Source: Bin25 sp965221765
GTDB taxonomy: Bacteria; Bacteroidota; Bacteroidia; Flavobacteriales; Flavobacteriaceae
NCBI GenBank assembly: GCA_965221765.1
Contig: OZ244911.1
Span: forward strand, 2,542,001-2,606,000
Direction of reading: 5' to 3'
DNA length: 64,000 nucleotides
The notes under the pieces are model-generated. The model was not told the origin of the DNA. It was given only the letters and a program-made list of their open reading frames with translations, and did no database searches. Both the position numbers and the translations under genes were made by a program. This document shows, in pieces, positions 41,319-49,868 of the stretch. Position 1 is the first letter of the stretch; every line of letters starts with the position of its first letter.

Positions 41319-42599
41319 ATGCTTAGCATACCATATATTCGAGACAACTTCACCGAAGTCAATCAAGGACTCAAAAAAAGAAACCAATCGTTTGAAAATG
41401 AACTCAATGAAATTTTATTATTAGATTCTCAAAAACGAAAAATTCAAACCCAACTCAACGAACATCAAGCCGATATAAATTCAAGTAGTGATTTGATTGC
41501 ACAATTGTTTAAAACCAATGAAAAACAAAAAGCACAAGCATTAATCAAAAAAAATGCCGATTTAAAGCATCGGATTAAAGATTTGAAAAATCAATTCCAC
41601 CAAAAACAAAAAAAAATTGATCATCTCTTATTTCAAATTCCTAATGTCCCCCATAACGATGTTCCATTTGGTAAAAGTGAAGCAGATAATATAGAAATTT
41701 TTAAACATGGAAAAATTCCTTTTCTAAACCAATCAGCACAACCTCATTGGGATATTGCTGAAAAAAATGACTTTATTCAATTTGAAAATGGTACAAAAAT
41801 CAATGAAAGAGGCTTTCCGGTTTATGTGTGTAAAATAGCTCGACTTCAAAGAGCTCTTGTAAATTTTTTTTTAGATTCTAATACCAAGGCTGGTTATAAA
41901 GAATATGCAGTCCCACTACTTGTAAATAAACAATCTGCATTTGGTACTGGTCAACTTCCGGATAAAGATCAGCAGATGTATCATATAGAACAAGATAATA
42001 TGTATCTAATACCAACATCAGAAGTGCCTTTAACCAATCTTTATCGAGATGCTTATTTAAAAGAATCTGACTTGCCAATAAAGATGACTAGTTATACACC
42101 ATGCTTTCGTCGAGAGGCAGGAAGTTATGGTTCTGATGTTAGAGGTCTAAATCGATTACATCAATTTGATAAAGTAGAAATTGTGCGAATTGAAAAACCT
42201 CAAAATTCATCAAGTGCACTCCAAGAAATGATTGATCATGTTAAAAAACTTCTTGAATTATTGGAATTACCCTATCGAATTTTAAAACTTTGTGGCTCAG
42301 ATTTGGGTTTTTCATCTTCCATAACTTTTGATTTTGAAGTATTTTCAGCTGCACAAAAAAAATGGCTTGAAGTGAGTTCTGTTTCAAATTTCGAATCATT
42401 TCAAACCAACCGTTTAAAGCTTCGCTATCGGGATCAAGAAAACACTCGCCACCTTTTGCATACTTTAAATGGTAGTGCATTAGCATTGCCTCGAATTTTA
42501 GCCTGTATGGTTGAAAATTTTCAAACCTCATCTGGCATTAACATTCCTAAAGCTATTAGAAGTTATACTGGATTTGATGTCATCGAATTTTCGTCATAG
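41319..42599 (+). CDS. serS: Seryl-tRNA synthetase
   Basis: A class II aminoacyl-tRNA synthetase of 426 residues. The N-terminal coiled-coil arm (about 30-110) binds tRNA. Motif 2 is CFRREAGSYGSDVRGLNRLHQF and motif 3 is TLNGSALALPRILACMVEN. The start ATG gives MLSIPYIRDNFTEV, as expected. The 195 bp upstream holds no recognisable leader element. Confidence 0.95.
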   Translation: MLSIPYIRDNFTEVNQGLKKRNQSFENELNEILLLDSQKRKIQTQLNEHQADINSSSDLIAQLFKTNEKQKAQALIKKNADLKHRIKDLKNQFHQKQKKIDHLLFQIPNVPHNDVPFGKSEADNIEIFKHGKIPFLNQSAQPHWDIAEKNDFIQFENGTKINERGFPVYVCKIARLQRALVNFFLDSNTKAGYKEYAVPLLVNKQSAFGTGQLPDKDQQMYHIEQDNMYLIPTSEVPLTNLYRDAYLKESDLPIKMTSYTPCFRREAGSYGSDVRGLNRLHQFDKVEIVRIEKPQNSSSALQEMIDHVKKLLELLELPYRILKLCGSDLGFSSSITFDFEVFSAAQKKWLEVSSVSNFESFQTNRLKLRYRDQENTRHLLHTLNGSALALPRILACMVENFQTSSGINIPKAIRSYTGFDVIEFSS

Positions 42600-42747
42600 T
42601 TGATACATTCTTCAAACCATAAATCATTGGATGAATCACAAACATCAGGTTTTTAAATTCTAATGAAGATGATGCTTTTGATTTTACTGTTGGTCGAATT
42701 TATACCTTGAAATACAATTTTTATAAATAAGTTTTGAAAAGTCCGTG

Positions 42748-42777
42748 TTGATGTTTTAAAGATTGGAGTTACCTTTG
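42748..42777 (+). promoter_or_regulatory. rsmA promoter (TTG-N19-TACCTTTG)
   Basis: A full match to the Bacteroidota promoter: -33 TTG at 42748-42750, 19 bases, then TACCTTTG at 42770-42777. It ends 40 bases before the rsmA start and would begin the rsmA-mgtE-dehydrogenase-arsC transcript. Confidence 0.65.
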
Positions 42778-42817
42778 AGAACTCTTCTAAAGACTATAGA
42801 AGTCAGAAAAATAGAGC

Positions 42818-43591
42818 ATGTTTGGAAGTACCAAAAGATATGGTCAACACTATCTGACCGATAAGGCCATTGCTTTTCAAATCGCTGATTCTTTACCCAT
42901 CAATTCTTGTAAAAATATTTTAGAAGTTGGTCCCGGTTTTGGTGCTCTAACTAAACATCTCAATGAAAAAACCATCAATCTTACTGTTGTTGAAATCGAT
43001 AAAAAGTCTCTTGAAATACTCAAAATACATGTACCCAGTTATAATTTAACCATTATTCATAAAAACTTTTTAAAACTAGATCTTCGTGAAGTTTTTAATC
43101 AAAACGAATTTTCTATCATCGGTAATTTTCCATATAATATTTCATCTCAGATACTTTTTAGAGCACTAAAATACCGTCACTTAATTCCAAATCTTGTGGG
43201 GATGTTTCAAAAAGAAGTTGCTCATCGCGTTACTAGTGGACCGGGAACAAAAGAATACGGAATCTTGTCAGTTTTAATTCAACTTCATTATCATGCAGAA
43301 CTGTTGTTTGATGTCCCTTCAACTGTATTTTATCCTCCCCCAAAAGTAGAATCTAGTGTCATTAGACTGACTCGATTGAATAATGATCAATATCCCTGTA
43401 GAATAGATTTGCTACATAAAATCATAAAAACGACTTTTAATCAAAGAAGAAAGCAACTTCGTACGAGTCTAAAAAAAATCGTAACCCGTGAATCTATCCT
43501 AAAGGATGAAATTTTTACAAAACGTCCAGAAGAATTATCCGGTTTAGATTTTGTTGAGATCACTAAAAAATTAGAATATGAAAAGTTTTGA
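42818..43591 (+). CDS. rsmA: 16S rRNA dimethyladenosine transferase
   Basis: Dimethylates two adjacent adenines near the 3' end of 16S rRNA. Motifs: KRYGQHYLTDKAIA, the SAM-binding LEVGPGFGALTKHL near residue 39, the catalytic GNFPYNISSQILF near 105, and PPKVESSVIRL. Its 257 residues are typical. It overlaps mgtE by 14 bp, indicating an operon. Confidence 0.95.
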   Translation: MFGSTKRYGQHYLTDKAIAFQIADSLPINSCKNILEVGPGFGALTKHLNEKTINLTVVEIDKKSLEILKIHVPSYNLTIIHKNFLKLDLREVFNQNEFSIIGNFPYNISSQILFRALKYRHLIPNLVGMFQKEVAHRVTSGPGTKEYGILSVLIQLHYHAELLFDVPSTVFYPPPKVESSVIRLTRLNNDQYPCRIDLLHKIIKTTFNQRRKQLRTSLKKIVTRESILKDEIFTKRPEELSGLDFVEITKKLEYEKF

Positions 43592-44936
43592 AGTTACTGA
43601 TAAAATCATTGAGCAAATCCAACAATGGATTCAAGAAAAAGCAAATCAAAAGATAAAAAGAAGGCTTCTAAAAGCTCATTATGCTGACATCGCTGAAATC
43701 ATAGAAAGACTGCATCGAAGCCAAGCCGTATACCTCTTCAAACTTATCGATTCTAAAAAAACTGCTGATGCCCTTGCTGAAGTAGATGAAGATACTCGTT
43801 TGGAAATTATTGAAAAGCTTACAACAAAAGAAATTGCAAAAGAAATTGAAGAGCTCGATACTGACGATGCTGCCGACGTTATAGGTGAATTGCCCATTGA
43901 AAGGCAGTCAAGCGTTATGGCTCACATAGAAGATGATCAACATCAAGAAGATATCAAAGAACTTCTTTCATATGATGAAAATACTGCAGGAGCTATTATG
44001 GCCAAAGAATTAATCAAATTACATCTTGATACCCCGATTACCAATTGCTTGTCCGAAATGCGTTCCATGGCAAAAAATGTTAAACGAGTGCATTCGATAT
44101 ATGTAGTTAATAAAAATGAACAGCTTTTAGGTAGATTATCGCTAAAAGATCTTATAACGGCCAAAGAAGATGCCACTGTAAAAGATATTTATATTCCAAA
44201 AGTAGACTATATCCATGATCAAAGTCCCATAGAAAATGCCATTAGACTAATGCGTAAATATGATCTAGAAGCGTTACCTGTAGTTGATAAAGAGTTGCGC
44301 TTATTGGGACGTATTACCATTGATGATGCTGTTGACCTCATTGCAGAAGCGGCTGAAGAAGATTATCTGTTGGGGGCTGGCATATCCACACCAGTAGAAA
44401 TCCATGACTCTGTGTTTGAATTGACCAAGGCAAGATTACCTTGGTTGTTCTTAGGACTATTAGGAGGGCTGGGGACCGTTTTTATACTTCAAGGATTTGA
44501 AGATATTATGGAAAATAAACCATTGCGAGCTTTATTTTTTTATACACCACTCATTAGTGCTATGGCAGGGAATGTCGGCGTTCAATCCTCAGCCATTATT
44601 GTTCAAGGTCTTGCCAATAACATTATACGCGATACCACTCTTAAATTATTATTAAAAGAATTTGGACTCAACCTTATCAATGGTATCGCATTGGGAGGAT
44701 TGGTCATTCTTTTTGGATATTTAATCCATCAAGAATTCATTTTTAGCTTGACCATCTCACTTTCTTTGATTGTGGTGATTGCCGTTGCTGGAATTATTGG
44801 AACTATTATCCCTCTAATTTTAGATAAATATGGACAAGATCCCGCTCTTGCTACGGGGCCATTCATAACGACTAGCAATGATATTTTCAGCATTCTTCTC
44901 TTTTTTTTTATTGCCAAATTGGCTTTGGGATTTTGA
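43578..44936 (+). CDS. mgtE: Magnesium transporter
   Basis: Inner-membrane Mg2+ channel. The N-terminal MgtE_N superhelix (about 20-125), two CBS domains (about 130-255, with AKELIKLHLDTPI and YDLEALPVVDKE) and five C-terminal helices are visible; the pore region carries SAMAGNVGVQSSAIIVQGLA and DPALATGPFITTSNDI. At 452 residues it is full length. It overlaps rsmA upstream and the dehydrogenase downstream (TTGA). Confidence 0.95.
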   Translation: MKSFEVTDKIIEQIQQWIQEKANQKIKRRLLKAHYADIAEIIERLHRSQAVYLFKLIDSKKTADALAEVDEDTRLEIIEKLTTKEIAKEIEELDTDDAADVIGELPIERQSSVMAHIEDDQHQEDIKELLSYDENTAGAIMAKELIKLHLDTPITNCLSEMRSMAKNVKRVHSIYVVNKNEQLLGRLSLKDLITAKEDATVKDIYIPKVDYIHDQSPIENAIRLMRKYDLEALPVVDKELRLLGRITIDDAVDLIAEAAEEDYLLGAGISTPVEIHDSVFELTKARLPWLFLGLLGGLGTVFILQGFEDIMENKPLRALFFYTPLISAMAGNVGVQSSAIIVQGLANNIIRDTTLKLLLKEFGLNLINGIALGGLVILFGYLIHQEFIFSLTISLSLIVVIAVAGIIGTIIPLILDKYGQDPALATGPFITTSNDIFSILLFFFIAKLALGF

Positions 44937-45883
44937 AAATAAGACCCAAAATATTACACTTAGAAGAAAGTCATCAGTGTTTGATTGAGGAACTTTCAAA
45001 TCTTGGTTTTGAAAACATCATTTCTTATGATAGCAGTATCAAAGAAATCCAAGATTTGGTCACAGATGTTCAAGGTATTATTATTCGAAGTCGATTAACA
45101 TTAAATGGGGAAATTCTAGATTTCGCAAAAAATCTAAAGTTTATTGCTCGCGTTGGCTCGGGAATAGAAAATATTCATCTTACGGATAAACTGAAAAACA
45201 AAATCCATATAATTGCTGCTCCAGAAGGTAACTGTCAATCAGTTGGAGAACATGTTTGTGGTATGATATTGAGTCTATTACATAAATTACATTCAGCTAA
45301 TGACTCGGTTAAAAACCAAAAATGGCTCAGAGAAGATTATCGAGGGACTGAAATCGGCAATAAGACCATCGGAATTATTGGATACGGACATACAGGAAAA
45401 GCCACGGCTAAAAAATTGAGTGGTTTTAATTGCAAGGTGATTTATTATGATGTATTACCCAACTTAGGAGACGCTTTTGCACAAGATGTATCTCTTAAGG
45501 AAATATTCTTACAAGCCGATATCATCAGCCTTCATGTTACAGAAAACCCAAGTAGTTTTCATTTAATTAATAACCAATTTATCGAGCAAATGAACAAGGC
45601 GTTTTGGTTAATCAATACATCTAGGGGTTCAGTTATTAAAACAGAAGATTTGGTTGAAGGCCTAAAATCCGGGAAAATTAAAGGGGCTGGTTTGGATGTT
45701 CTAGAATATGAATCAAAAGGGTTTAAAGATGTATTTAACCAACATGAGCTTTCAAAGGATTTACACTATTTGATGACATCTAAAAATGTTTTACTCAGTC
45801 CTCATGTAGCTGGTTGGACAAAAGAAAGTCATTATTTGTTGGCCCAAACCATTTTTACAAAGATTAAAACACTCTATTCATGA
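44933..45883 (+). CDS. D-2-hydroxyacid dehydrogenase, phosphoglycerate dehydrogenase-like
   Basis: A 316-residue NAD-dependent enzyme. The nucleotide fold has GNKTIGIIGYGHTGKATAKKL, and the family signature INTSRGSVIKTEDLVEGLKSG precedes LSPHVAGWTKES with the catalytic His. There is no C-terminal ACT domain. Its substrate may be 3-phosphoglycerate or another 2-hydroxy acid. The start is TTG overlapping the mgtE stop; the next gene starts 4 bp inside its end. Confidence 0.85.
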   Translation: MKIRPKILHLEESHQCLIEELSNLGFENIISYDSSIKEIQDLVTDVQGIIIRSRLTLNGEILDFAKNLKFIARVGSGIENIHLTDKLKNKIHIIAAPEGNCQSVGEHVCGMILSLLHKLHSANDSVKNQKWLREDYRGTEIGNKTIGIIGYGHTGKATAKKLSGFNCKVIYYDVLPNLGDAFAQDVSLKEIFLQADIISLHVTENPSSFHLINNQFIEQMNKAFWLINTSRGSVIKTEDLVEGLKSGKIKGAGLDVLEYESKGFKDVFNQHELSKDLHYLMTSKNVLLSPHVAGWTKESHYLLAQTIFTKIKTLYS

Positions 45884-46302
45884 AAAAAGTACTTGTTCTC
45901 TGTACTGGTAATTCTTGTCGGTCTCAAATAGCTCAAGGATTTTTGAATCATTATACCGGAAACAGGCATTTAATCTATAGTGCAGGGATTTCTCCACATC
46001 ATATCCATCCGTTAACTATAAAAGTCATGTCTGAACTAGGAATTGATATTTCATTTCATACTTCTAATGACTTAAAAGAATATTTAACTATTGATTTTGA
46101 TTATGTTATTACTGTTTGTAATCATGCCCATGAGCATTGCCCTATTTTCCCAAATGATACGGCAAATAGAATTCATCAGAATTTTCAAGACCCATCAAAA
46201 ATAAATGGAACCGATGATCAAATCAAACAAGCTTTTGTATCGTGTAGAGACGAAATATCAAAATTCTGTTTAGAATTTTGTAAAAACTCTCTTAGTGACT
46301 AA
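45880..46302 (+). CDS. Arsenate reductase-like low-molecular-weight phosphatase (thioredoxin-coupled type)
   Basis: The phosphatase loop VLCTGNSCRSQIAQG holds the nucleophilic Cys and Arg. TVCNHAHEHCPIFP provides the two extra cysteines of thioredoxin-coupled ArsC, and DPSKINGTDDQIKQAF holds the general-acid Asp. All three redox cysteines are present, supporting arsenate reductase over tyrosine phosphatase. The 140-residue length is normal. It ends tail to tail with lysC, with stops overlapping by four bases. Confidence 0.85.
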   Translation: MKKVLVLCTGNSCRSQIAQGFLNHYTGNRHLIYSAGISPHHIHPLTIKVMSELGIDISFHTSNDLKEYLTIDFDYVITVCNHAHEHCPIFPNDTANRIHQNFQDPSKINGTDDQIKQAFVSCRDEISKFCLEFCKNSLSD

Positions 46303-47552
46303 ACACAAACAAAATGTATGGTCTCTTGGCCGCGTTGTTCTAATAATATTTTTTTGCCATTGCTTGTCACTCGGTTGATGGCCTCTTGATTAAAATGACG
46401 AATCGTATAGAGGGTCACATTACGATAAACAATGACCTTGAAGTTTTGTTTTAATTTAGAAATCAATTCAACTAATCTTTGGTATTTGTTATAAAAACAA
46501 ACAGAAAAACTGATGGCTGAATTTTGAGTTAACTCTACTTTCATTTGGTATTGGTATAAAAGCGCAAAGACTTCACTGATGTTTTTTTCAATCATAAATG
46601 AAAAATCTAAGGTTGAAATTTTTAGGAGCGATAGTTTCTCTTTTTTAATAAAACAAGACACCTTGGGTTGAATTTTATGCCCCAATCCAATTTTAGTACC
46701 TGCTTTACTAGGATATTTAAAGGATTTAACATAAAAAGGAATTTTTTTTCTTTGGACTGGCTGGATGGTTTTGGGATGAATCACTGATGCTCCGTAGTAA
46801 GCCAATTCTATTGCCTCCCGATAAGAAATTTTATTGATCAGAACCGTTGGTTCAAATATTCGGGGATCGGCATTTAATATTCCTCCGACATCTTTCCAAA
46901 CCGTGACGGATTTAGCATCTAACGCATACCCATAAATGGCTGCAGAATAATCTGAACCTTCTCGACCCAAAGTTGTTGAGTTTCCTTTTAAATCTCCTGC
47001 AATAAATCCTTGTGTGAGCGTAATTTGGTTAGAATCAACATGATGATTGATTAAATCAATTGTCTTAGTCCAATCAACATTGGCATCTCGATAATACGAA
47101 TCGGTTTTGATGCAATTTCTAGAATCAATTAGTTTGGTTTCTAGTCCGATATAGTTAAGATAATAACTAATGATTTGAGAACTAATCAACTCTCCATAAA
47201 CCACGATTTGGTCATATACATAGGCATGATCATGATAGCATTTATTTTGAAAAAAACGCTCAATTTCATCATATCGGTCCTCGATATTTGAAATTAGTTC
47301 TCTTTGGGGAGTTTCGAATAATTGATTGATAATTCTACTATGGTACTGTTTTATTTTGTTGAGGTTTTTAGGTAATTGTTTGCGATTTTTAAAGTACGTA
47401 TTGACCGCTTCTTCAAATGCATTGGTAATCTTTCCCATGGCTGATACAATCACTACTAGTGGTCGATTTTTTTTAGAAAACAATAGATTTGCAAGACTTG
47501 CAATGGCATCTGCATTTTTTAAAGAGGCCCCTCCGAACTTATAAATTTTCAT
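46299..47552 (-). CDS. lysC: Aspartate kinase, monofunctional
   Basis: Phosphorylates aspartate for Lys/Thr/Met synthesis. It begins MKIYKFGGASLKNADA (the KFGG motif), has LTQGFIAGDLKGNSTTLGREGSDYSAA near residue 180 and an ATP/Asp-binding VWKDVGGILNADPRI near 217. The C-terminal regulatory part is present but only weakly similar to ACT domains, so feedback control may be altered. The gene starts inside the end of the GNAT gene (14-bp overlap). Confidence 0.92.
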   Translation of the reverse strand: MKIYKFGGASLKNADAIASLANLLFSKKNRPLVVIVSAMGKITNAFEEAVNTYFKNRKQLPKNLNKIKQYHSRIINQLFETPQRELISNIEDRYDEIERFFQNKCYHDHAYVYDQIVVYGELISSQIISYYLNYIGLETKLIDSRNCIKTDSYYRDANVDWTKTIDLINHHVDSNQITLTQGFIAGDLKGNSTTLGREGSDYSAAIYGYALDAKSVTVWKDVGGILNADPRIFEPTVLINKISYREAIELAYYGASVIHPKTIQPVQRKKIPFYVKSFKYPSKAGTKIGLGHKIQPKVSCFIKKEKLSLLKISTLDFSFMIEKNISEVFALLYQYQMKVELTQNSAISFSVCFYNKYQRLVELISKLKQNFKVIVYRNVTLYTIRHFNQEAINRVTSNGKKILLEQRGQETIHFVCV

Positions 47553-48030
47553 TATTCCGGCTTAAATAATGTTTTATTTGCTGTCGATTCATTTGAACAA
47601 CTCGCCAATCTTCAAGGATTTCTGCTCCACTTTTCTTATAAAAATCAATGGCATTTTTATTCCAATTCAAAACCGTCCATTCTATTCTTTCAACACCATT
47701 TGAATGAGCAAAAGCAATAAATTTTTCAAATAATTGCGTCCCGATGCCTCTATGAGCATATTCTTTTTGAACAATGAGGTCTTCCAAATGGAATGTGGGT
47801 CCTTTCCAAGTGGAATATCTAGGATAAAATAATGCCATGGCCACTATTTTATCTTCTAACTGGGCAACAAAACATTCGAACAATGAATTATCAGAAAACC
47901 CATCTCTTTTTAAATCTTCTATAGTGATTATTACTTGATGAGGTTCTTTTTCAAATATGGATAATTCAACAATGAGATTATGAATTGATGGACAATCATC
48001 AATAGTAGCCTTTCGAATTTTTATATTCAT
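47539..48030 (-). CDS. GNAT-family N-acetyltransferase
   Basis: A 163-residue acetyltransferase. It has IKIRKATIDDCPSIHNLI at the N-terminus, LEDLIVQKEYAHRGIGTQLFEKF (the acetyl-CoA loop Q/RxxGxG/A as HRGIGT) near residue 95, and LNWNKNAIDFYKKSGAEI. The pattern resembles diamine/thialysine acetyltransferases. I use the ATG at 48030 rather than an upstream TTG because the conserved N-terminus starts there and a promoter element overlaps the TTG. Confidence 0.86.
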   Translation of the reverse strand: MNIKIRKATIDDCPSIHNLIVELSIFEKEPHQVIITIEDLKRDGFSDNSLFECFVAQLEDKIVAMALFYPRYSTWKGPTFHLEDLIVQKEYAHRGIGTQLFEKFIAFAHSNGVERIEWTVLNWNKNAIDFYKKSGAEILEDWRVVQMNRQQIKHYLSRNNENL

Positions 48031-48048
48031 TAGGAAACTTTTGGCGAG

Positions 48049-48056
48049 CAAAAATA
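48049..48056 (-). promoter_or_regulatory. Promoter -7 element TATTTTTG for GNAT-lysC
   Basis: Exact TAnnTTTG match on the minus strand, 19 bases before the chosen GNAT start. No convincing -33 TTG was seen. Confidence 0.42.
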
Positions 48057-48130
48057 AGTTTCCTATTCTCTCGAAAATGTTTCTTTTCTGAATATAACAG
48101 ACTTCATGTTTTTTTTATAAAACATAACTC

Positions 48131-48901
48131 TTAAGCATTGATAATCTTGATGAATTGATTAGTAAAATCATTGGGATTATCAGCATGAACCCAATGCCCC
48201 GCATTTTTTATGGTTATTAATTTGGCTTTTGGAAAATATTTCCCAATGAGTTGAATATCAGTGGGGGGACAATGTTTTGAATTTTCGCCACGTATCAAAT
48301 AAGTTTCTATAGGTAGGATAGTTTTCATATTCAGGGGCATGGTTAATATTTCTCTATTTTCTGAAATTCCTTTTACATTGATCGAAAACTCTAATTGTTG
48401 GTTCTTATTATAGTATAAATTCCGAAGCAAAAAAAGTCGAACCGAAACAGATTCAACGTATTGTTTTAATATTTGATCCGCTTCTTTTCGTGATTCAAGT
48501 GTGCTTTGCATGACTTTTTGTAACCCTAAGATTACCGTATCATTTCGATCGGGTTGCGATCCTGGTCCTATATCGACCACCACTAATTTTTTGACTATCG
48601 AAGGATTGTTTGAGGCAAAGTGCATGGCAACTCTTCCTCCAAGTGAATGACCTAGAAGGATTATCTCTTTTAGGCCGTGCAATTTAGCATAATTGGAGAT
48701 ATCTTGACTCATATGACTAAAATTCATTTGGTCAGACCAAAAGCTATTGCCATGGTTTCTTAAATCGAGCAGATGAATTTTTAGATCAGAGCGTGAGGAC
48801 CAATTTTTAGCCAATGATTTCCAATTATCTCCCGAACCAAAAAGACCATGAATAACCACTAATTCTTTCGAACCTTCACCAATAATTTGGGAATACAACA
48901 T
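48131..48901 (-). CDS. Alpha/beta hydrolase (YbfF-like esterase)
   Basis: A 256-residue hydrolase with the oxyanion segment VIHGLFGSGDNWKSL, the nucleophile elbow GHSLGGRVAMHFA (Ser near residue 94), an Asp-containing strand, and the catalytic His in NAGHWVHADNP. It belongs to the YbfF/acyl-CoA-esterase-like group; the substrate is unknown. It begins 6 bp after the pdxJ stop and is likely co-transcribed with it. Confidence 0.88.
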   Translation of the reverse strand: MLYSQIIGEGSKELVVIHGLFGSGDNWKSLAKNWSSRSDLKIHLLDLRNHGNSFWSDQMNFSHMSQDISNYAKLHGLKEIILLGHSLGGRVAMHFASNNPSIVKKLVVVDIGPGSQPDRNDTVILGLQKVMQSTLESRKEADQILKQYVESVSVRLFLLRNLYYNKNQQLEFSINVKGISENREILTMPLNMKTILPIETYLIRGENSKHCPPTDIQLIGKYFPKAKLITIKNAGHWVHADNPNDFTNQFIKIINA

Positions 48902-48906
48902 CGTTT

Positions 48907-49620
48907 TTATTGCAATCGATGAAGGTACATTCCGATCACATTTTCTAGTCCAAAATAAAGACTATCCGAAATAAGTGCATGACCGATGGAAACCTCTAAG
49001 AGATAATCAATATTTTGTTTGAAGTAGGCCAAATTTTCTAAGTCTAAGTCATGTCCTGCATTAATCCCAAGGTTTAATTCAGAGGCTTTTTTGGCAGCCA
49101 AATAATAGGGCTCAATTGCTTTTTTTTTGTTTTTATGATATTCCCTGGCATAGCTTTCAGTATATAGTTCTATTCGATTGGCACCAGTGTCTTTAGCCGC
49201 TATCACCATATCAACGATTGGATCTATAAAAATGGATACTCGAATGTTTTGTTTTTGAAAAGTTTCGATAATCTTCTGGAGAAATTTTTGATGTTTTATT
49301 GTATTCCATCCACTATCCGATGTGAGTGCTTCGGGAAGATCCGGAACTAAGGTCACTTGATGTGGCTTGACTTCTAATACCAGATCAATAAATTGACTGG
49401 TAGGATTTCCTTCAATATTAAACTCTGTTAATACGATTGGTTTCAATTTTCGTACATCCGCATACCTAATATGTCTCTCATCAGGTCGTGGGTGTACTGT
49501 TATTCCTTGACCTCCAAAGGATTGAATATCTCGAGCAACTTGAACCACGTCTGGAATATTGCCACCACGAGCATTCCTCAAGGTTGCGATTTTATTGATG
49601 TTTACACTGAGTTTAGTCAT
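48907..49620 (-). CDS. pdxJ: Pyridoxine 5'-phosphate synthase
   Basis: Last step of the DXP-dependent vitamin B6 route, joining 3-amino-2-oxopropyl phosphate with deoxyxylulose phosphate. Family motifs: LSVNINKIATLRNARGG at the start, GITVHPRPDERHI near residue 44, VTLVPD near 90 and GINAGHDL near 190. The start ATG at 49620 gives the family's usual N-terminus and about 237 residues; a longer frame upstream is not supported. Confidence 0.94.
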   Translation of the reverse strand: MTKLSVNINKIATLRNARGGNIPDVVQVARDIQSFGGQGITVHPRPDERHIRYADVRKLKPIVLTEFNIEGNPTSQFIDLVLEVKPHQVTLVPDLPEALTSDSGWNTIKHQKFLQKIIETFQKQNIRVSIFIDPIVDMVIAAKDTGANRIELYTESYAREYHKNKKKAIEPYYLAAKKASELNLGINAGHDLDLENLAYFKQNIDYLLEVSIGHALISDSLYFGLENVIGMYLHRLQ

Positions 49621-49637
49621 TATACTTATTCGGAGTC

Positions 49638-49645
49638 CAAAAGTA
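49638..49645 (-). promoter_or_regulatory. pdxJ promoter -7 element TACTTTTG
   Basis: Exact TAnnTTTG match 17 bases before the pdxJ ATG, with a TTG 22 bases further upstream. The leader would be very short. Confidence 0.5.
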
Positions 49646-49868
49646 AATATTATACCATCACCATGTTCAACTTGACAATCCATGGTAGGGTTATACTTTA
49701 CTACATAGATGAGCATAAGTTTCAATAGTATCACTAAATATTTAAATATCTAGTATCGACTCATGATTTATCTCTGACCAAACACCCTATTTTTTTACTT
49801 ATCTTTATCCTAGCAATAGAACCAATCTCTTTTTTAATATAAAAACCAAATTACTTTTAGTTGCTTTA

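Noticed and set aside
42600..42817. Possible riboswitch or leader between serS and rsmA
   Set aside because: Only a promoter match was found; no conserved aptamer or attenuator-like structure is visible.
44933..45883. Naming the hydroxyacid dehydrogenase serA outright
   Set aside because: The signature is shared by several 2-hydroxyacid dehydrogenases, there is no ACT domain, and no serine-biosynthesis gene is adjacent.
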